From Acidobacteriota bacterium (lineage in GTDB: Bacteria; Acidobacteriota; Terriglobia; Terriglobales; Acidobacteriaceae), in the NCBI GenBank assembly GCA_021851465.1, contig JAJZDL010000003.1:1-38977 (forward strand): a DNA stretch of 38,977 nucleotides, written 5' to 3'. Both the position numbers and the translations under genes were made by a program. Below, in pieces: positions 36,964 to 38,977 of this stretch. The notes under the pieces are model-generated. The model had not been told where the DNA came from. It searched no databases and saw nothing but the letters and a program-made list of their open reading frames with translations. Numbering within the stretch: position 1 is the stretch's first letter; the number at the start of each line of letters is the position of its first letter.

Positions 36964-38124
36964 TCAACGGCGCACGGAGCGTTTAACCTGCGCGTATTGT
37001 AGCAGGATAAAACTGTCCGTCATGCCCGCAATATAGTCCGCGACGACTCGCGCAAGTCCTTCAGTTTCTATCTGTTCCACATACCCAACAGGCAGCTCCC
37101 GAGGTTCGTCGATCCAGAAGTCGAAGAGCGTGGCGACCACCTGCTCGGCCTTCTCATGCTCCAGCGAGAGCTCGCGGCAGGTATACAGAGTCTCGTAGAG
37201 ATAGCGCTTCTCCTGCTGGCGCTGCGACTCCGCGAGTGCAGAGAAGGCCGCCAGGCGAGCAGGGTGGGCGCGCACCGCTTCCAGACTGTCGATGCCATTC
37301 GCGCGCGCGTTCGCCAGCGTCGTCGAGATCAGATCGTCGGTCAGGATGTCCTGCATCCGTTGCAGCGCCTCGCTGAACAGAAACTTGGCTTCCACTCCGG
37401 CGTGCTCGCGCTCCACCCGCGCATAGCAGTCGGCCAGCAGATCGACGTGTTCGCGGATGTGATCGATATCGAGGAGCCCAGACTCGACCCCGTCGTCGAG
37501 GTCGGCGGCAAGATACGCAATCTCGTCGGCCAGGTCGATGATCTGGGCCTCCAGCGGTGGCCGCCGGTCGAGCAGATAGCCGGCCAGCTCGGGATGCTGC
37601 CCGGCGCTGTAGTCGCGCGAGTGTTTGACGATCCCCTCGCGGACCCCAAGCGTCAGGTTCAACCCGCGATGCGCCGCGTAGCGCAGCTCAAAGTGCTCGA
37701 CGATGCGAAGCGCATGGAGGTTATGGTCGAAGCGCAGGCCGTGGCGTTGCAGGCACTCATCCAGCGCCCGTTCGCCGGCGTGGCCAAACGGTGGGTGCCC
37801 GATGTCGTGCACCAGCGCCAGCGCCTCGGCCAGGCCCCCGTTCAGCCCCAGCGATTGCCCGACGCTGCGCGCAATCTGCGCCACCTCGATGGTGTGGGTC
37901 AGGCGGCTGCGGAAGTGGTCCGAAGCCCGGCTGGTGAAGACCTGCGTCTTCCCCGCGAGCCGACGAAACGCGCGGGCCTGCACAATCCGTTCGCGGTCCC
38001 GCTGAAACGCGCTCTGCGATGCCCGCTCAAAATCTGCATGGGCGCGCGCCGTCAGAACATCGCACCCGTCCCCCGTGACTGCGCAGCAATGCAGGTCGGA
38101 GATGTTCGTCCCGTTCAGGGTCAC
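36964..38124 (-). CDS. dgt: Deoxyguanosinetriphosphate triphosphohydrolase-like protein (HD domain)
   Basis: ERIVQARAFRRLAGKTQVFTSRASDHFRSRLTHTIEVAQIAR...LALVHDIGHPPFGHAGERALDEC. Confidence 0.93.
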   Translation of the reverse strand: MTLNGTNISDLHCCAVTGDGCDVLTARAHADFERASQSAFQRDRERIVQARAFRRLAGKTQVFTSRASDHFRSRLTHTIEVAQIARSVGQSLGLNGGLAEALALVHDIGHPPFGHAGERALDECLQRHGLRFDHNLHALRIVEHFELRYAAHRGLNLTLGVREGIVKHSRDYSAGQHPELAGYLLDRRPPLEAQIIDLADEIAYLAADLDDGVESGLLDIDHIREHVDLLADCYARVEREHAGVEAKFLFSEALQRMQDILTDDLISTTLANARANGIDSLEAVRAHPARLAAFSALAESQRQQEKRYLYETLYTCRELSLEHEKAEQVVATLFDFWIDEPRELPVGYVEQIETEGLARVVADYIAGMTDSFILLQYAQVKRSVRR

Positions 38125-38176
38125 AATACGTTCCAGTGTACCCGCCTGGACGAGGTTCGTTCGATGCGCAGGCGCG

Positions 38177-38977
38177 TTACTTGCCGCCCTTGTCGGCGGC
38201 CGCCGTCAGCTTGGCCAGTTTGACGCGCGCATCCTCCAGCCTGCGCTGCACCTTCTGCACGTCCTCGGGCTCGGCGTCCGCCGGCAGAGACTGCGCGTAC
38301 TCCGCCATCGAACGCTCCCACTGCTCGACCGCCATCTTCAGGTTGCCCGTCTTCTCGTAGACCTCTCCCAGATGATCGAGCACCGTAGGGTCGTTGTCCA
38401 TGCGTTGGATCGCCTTGTGCAGGTTCTCCTCCGCCTCGGAATACTCCCCCAGCTTGAAGTACACCCAGCCCAGCGAGTCCAGATACGCACCGTTCTGCGG
38501 CTCAAGATCAACCGCCTTTTGGATCAGCTTCAGCGCCTCCGGCAGCCTCTGGCCCCGGTCCGCCAGCATGTACCCAAGATAGTTCAACACCGCTGCATTC
38601 TCCGGGTCGATCGCCAGCGCCTTGCGGAACTCCACCTCGGCCTGGTCATCCATCTTCTCGCGGTCGTACAGCTCGCCTCTTAGGAAGTACAGATACAGCC
38701 TGTCGTTTGCGCTACTCTCCGCTTGCGCGGCTGTACTCCCCACCGGCTTGGCAATCGCGGGCGGCGCAGGATTGGACGCCGCACTGCCCGCTGGGTTCGT
38801 CTTCGCGGCGGCATCCTTTGGCGCAGCGACAGGCATACCGGTTGGTATGCTCGTGGGTGCAGATCCCTCCGGCGGGCCAGTCTGCGCCTCGGCCATGTCC
38901 AACTCCTCGCCTGCCTCCTTGAACCGCTTCAGGCGAATGTAGATCTGCGCCAGCGCCTCCTCGACGTCGCGGTCCTC
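38177..38977 (-). CDS. TPR-repeat protein, 5' end beyond the window
   Basis: Repeats such as AAVLNYLGYMLADRGQRLPEALKLIQKAVDLEPQNGAYLDSLGWVYFKLGEYSEAEENLHKAIQR; frame stays open upstream (EDRDVEEALAQIYIRLKRFKEAGEEL) to the window edge. Confidence 0.85.
   Translation of the reverse strand, partial: EDRDVEEALAQIYIRLKRFKEAGEELDMAEAQTGPPEGSAPTSIPTGMPVAAPKDAAAKTNPAGSAASNPAPPAIAKPVGSTAAQAESSANDRLYLYFLRGELYDREKMDDQAEVEFRKALAIDPENAAVLNYLGYMLADRGQRLPEALKLIQKAVDLEPQNGAYLDSLGWVYFKLGEYSEAEENLHKAIQRMDNDPTVLDHLGEVYEKTGNLKMAVEQWERSMAEYAQSLPADAEPEDVQKVQRRLEDARVKLAKLTAAADKGGK

Noticed and set aside
1-38977. CRISPR arrays, tRNA/rRNA genes, insertion sequences, prophage genes
   Set aside because: Nothing supporting them was seen: no regular repeat-spacer array, no recognisable tRNA/rRNA segment and no transposase or integrase ORF; a tRNAscan/Infernal run would be needed to exclude small RNAs.

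Overview
Acidobacteria-like, high-GC chromosomal window. The taxonomic guess rests on gene content only and was not tested by search. Most of it is ordinary core sequence: HU, PhhB-like dehydratase, a complete phoB-phoR-pstSCAB-phoU locus, a detached hscA-fdx pair, gltX, a PBP4-type carboxypeptidase, lipA, GH29 fucosidase, sppA, a GT2 glycosyltransferase, GH53 galactanase and dgt. Two accessory loci stand out. (1) At 19.65-22.9 kb, an MmeI-like/class I SAM-dependent DNA methyltransferase-nuclease gene survives only as an N-terminal and a C-terminal fragment. Its catalytic middle appears to have been replaced by a compact, lower-GC, three-gene cassette: C5-cytosine methyltransferase, GIY-YIG nuclease and Vsr. 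(2) At 26.7-35.9 kb there is a tightly packed electron-transfer cluster: a Cyc2-like fused monoheme cytochrome-porin, a cupredoxin, a GltD-like FAD/NAD(P) oxidoreductase with 4Fe-4S clusters, Rieske, split cytochrome b, a membrane-anchored octaheme cytochrome c, an Ig-like/cytochrome c lipoprotein and a ferredoxin. Its upstream region carries two perfect TGTGA-N6-TCACA Crp/Fnr-type palindromes. This could be an outer-membrane-to-quinone/NAD(P) electron conduit and is the best candidate for an under-described system. All calls come from reading the sequence and translations; no database search or structure prediction was run.
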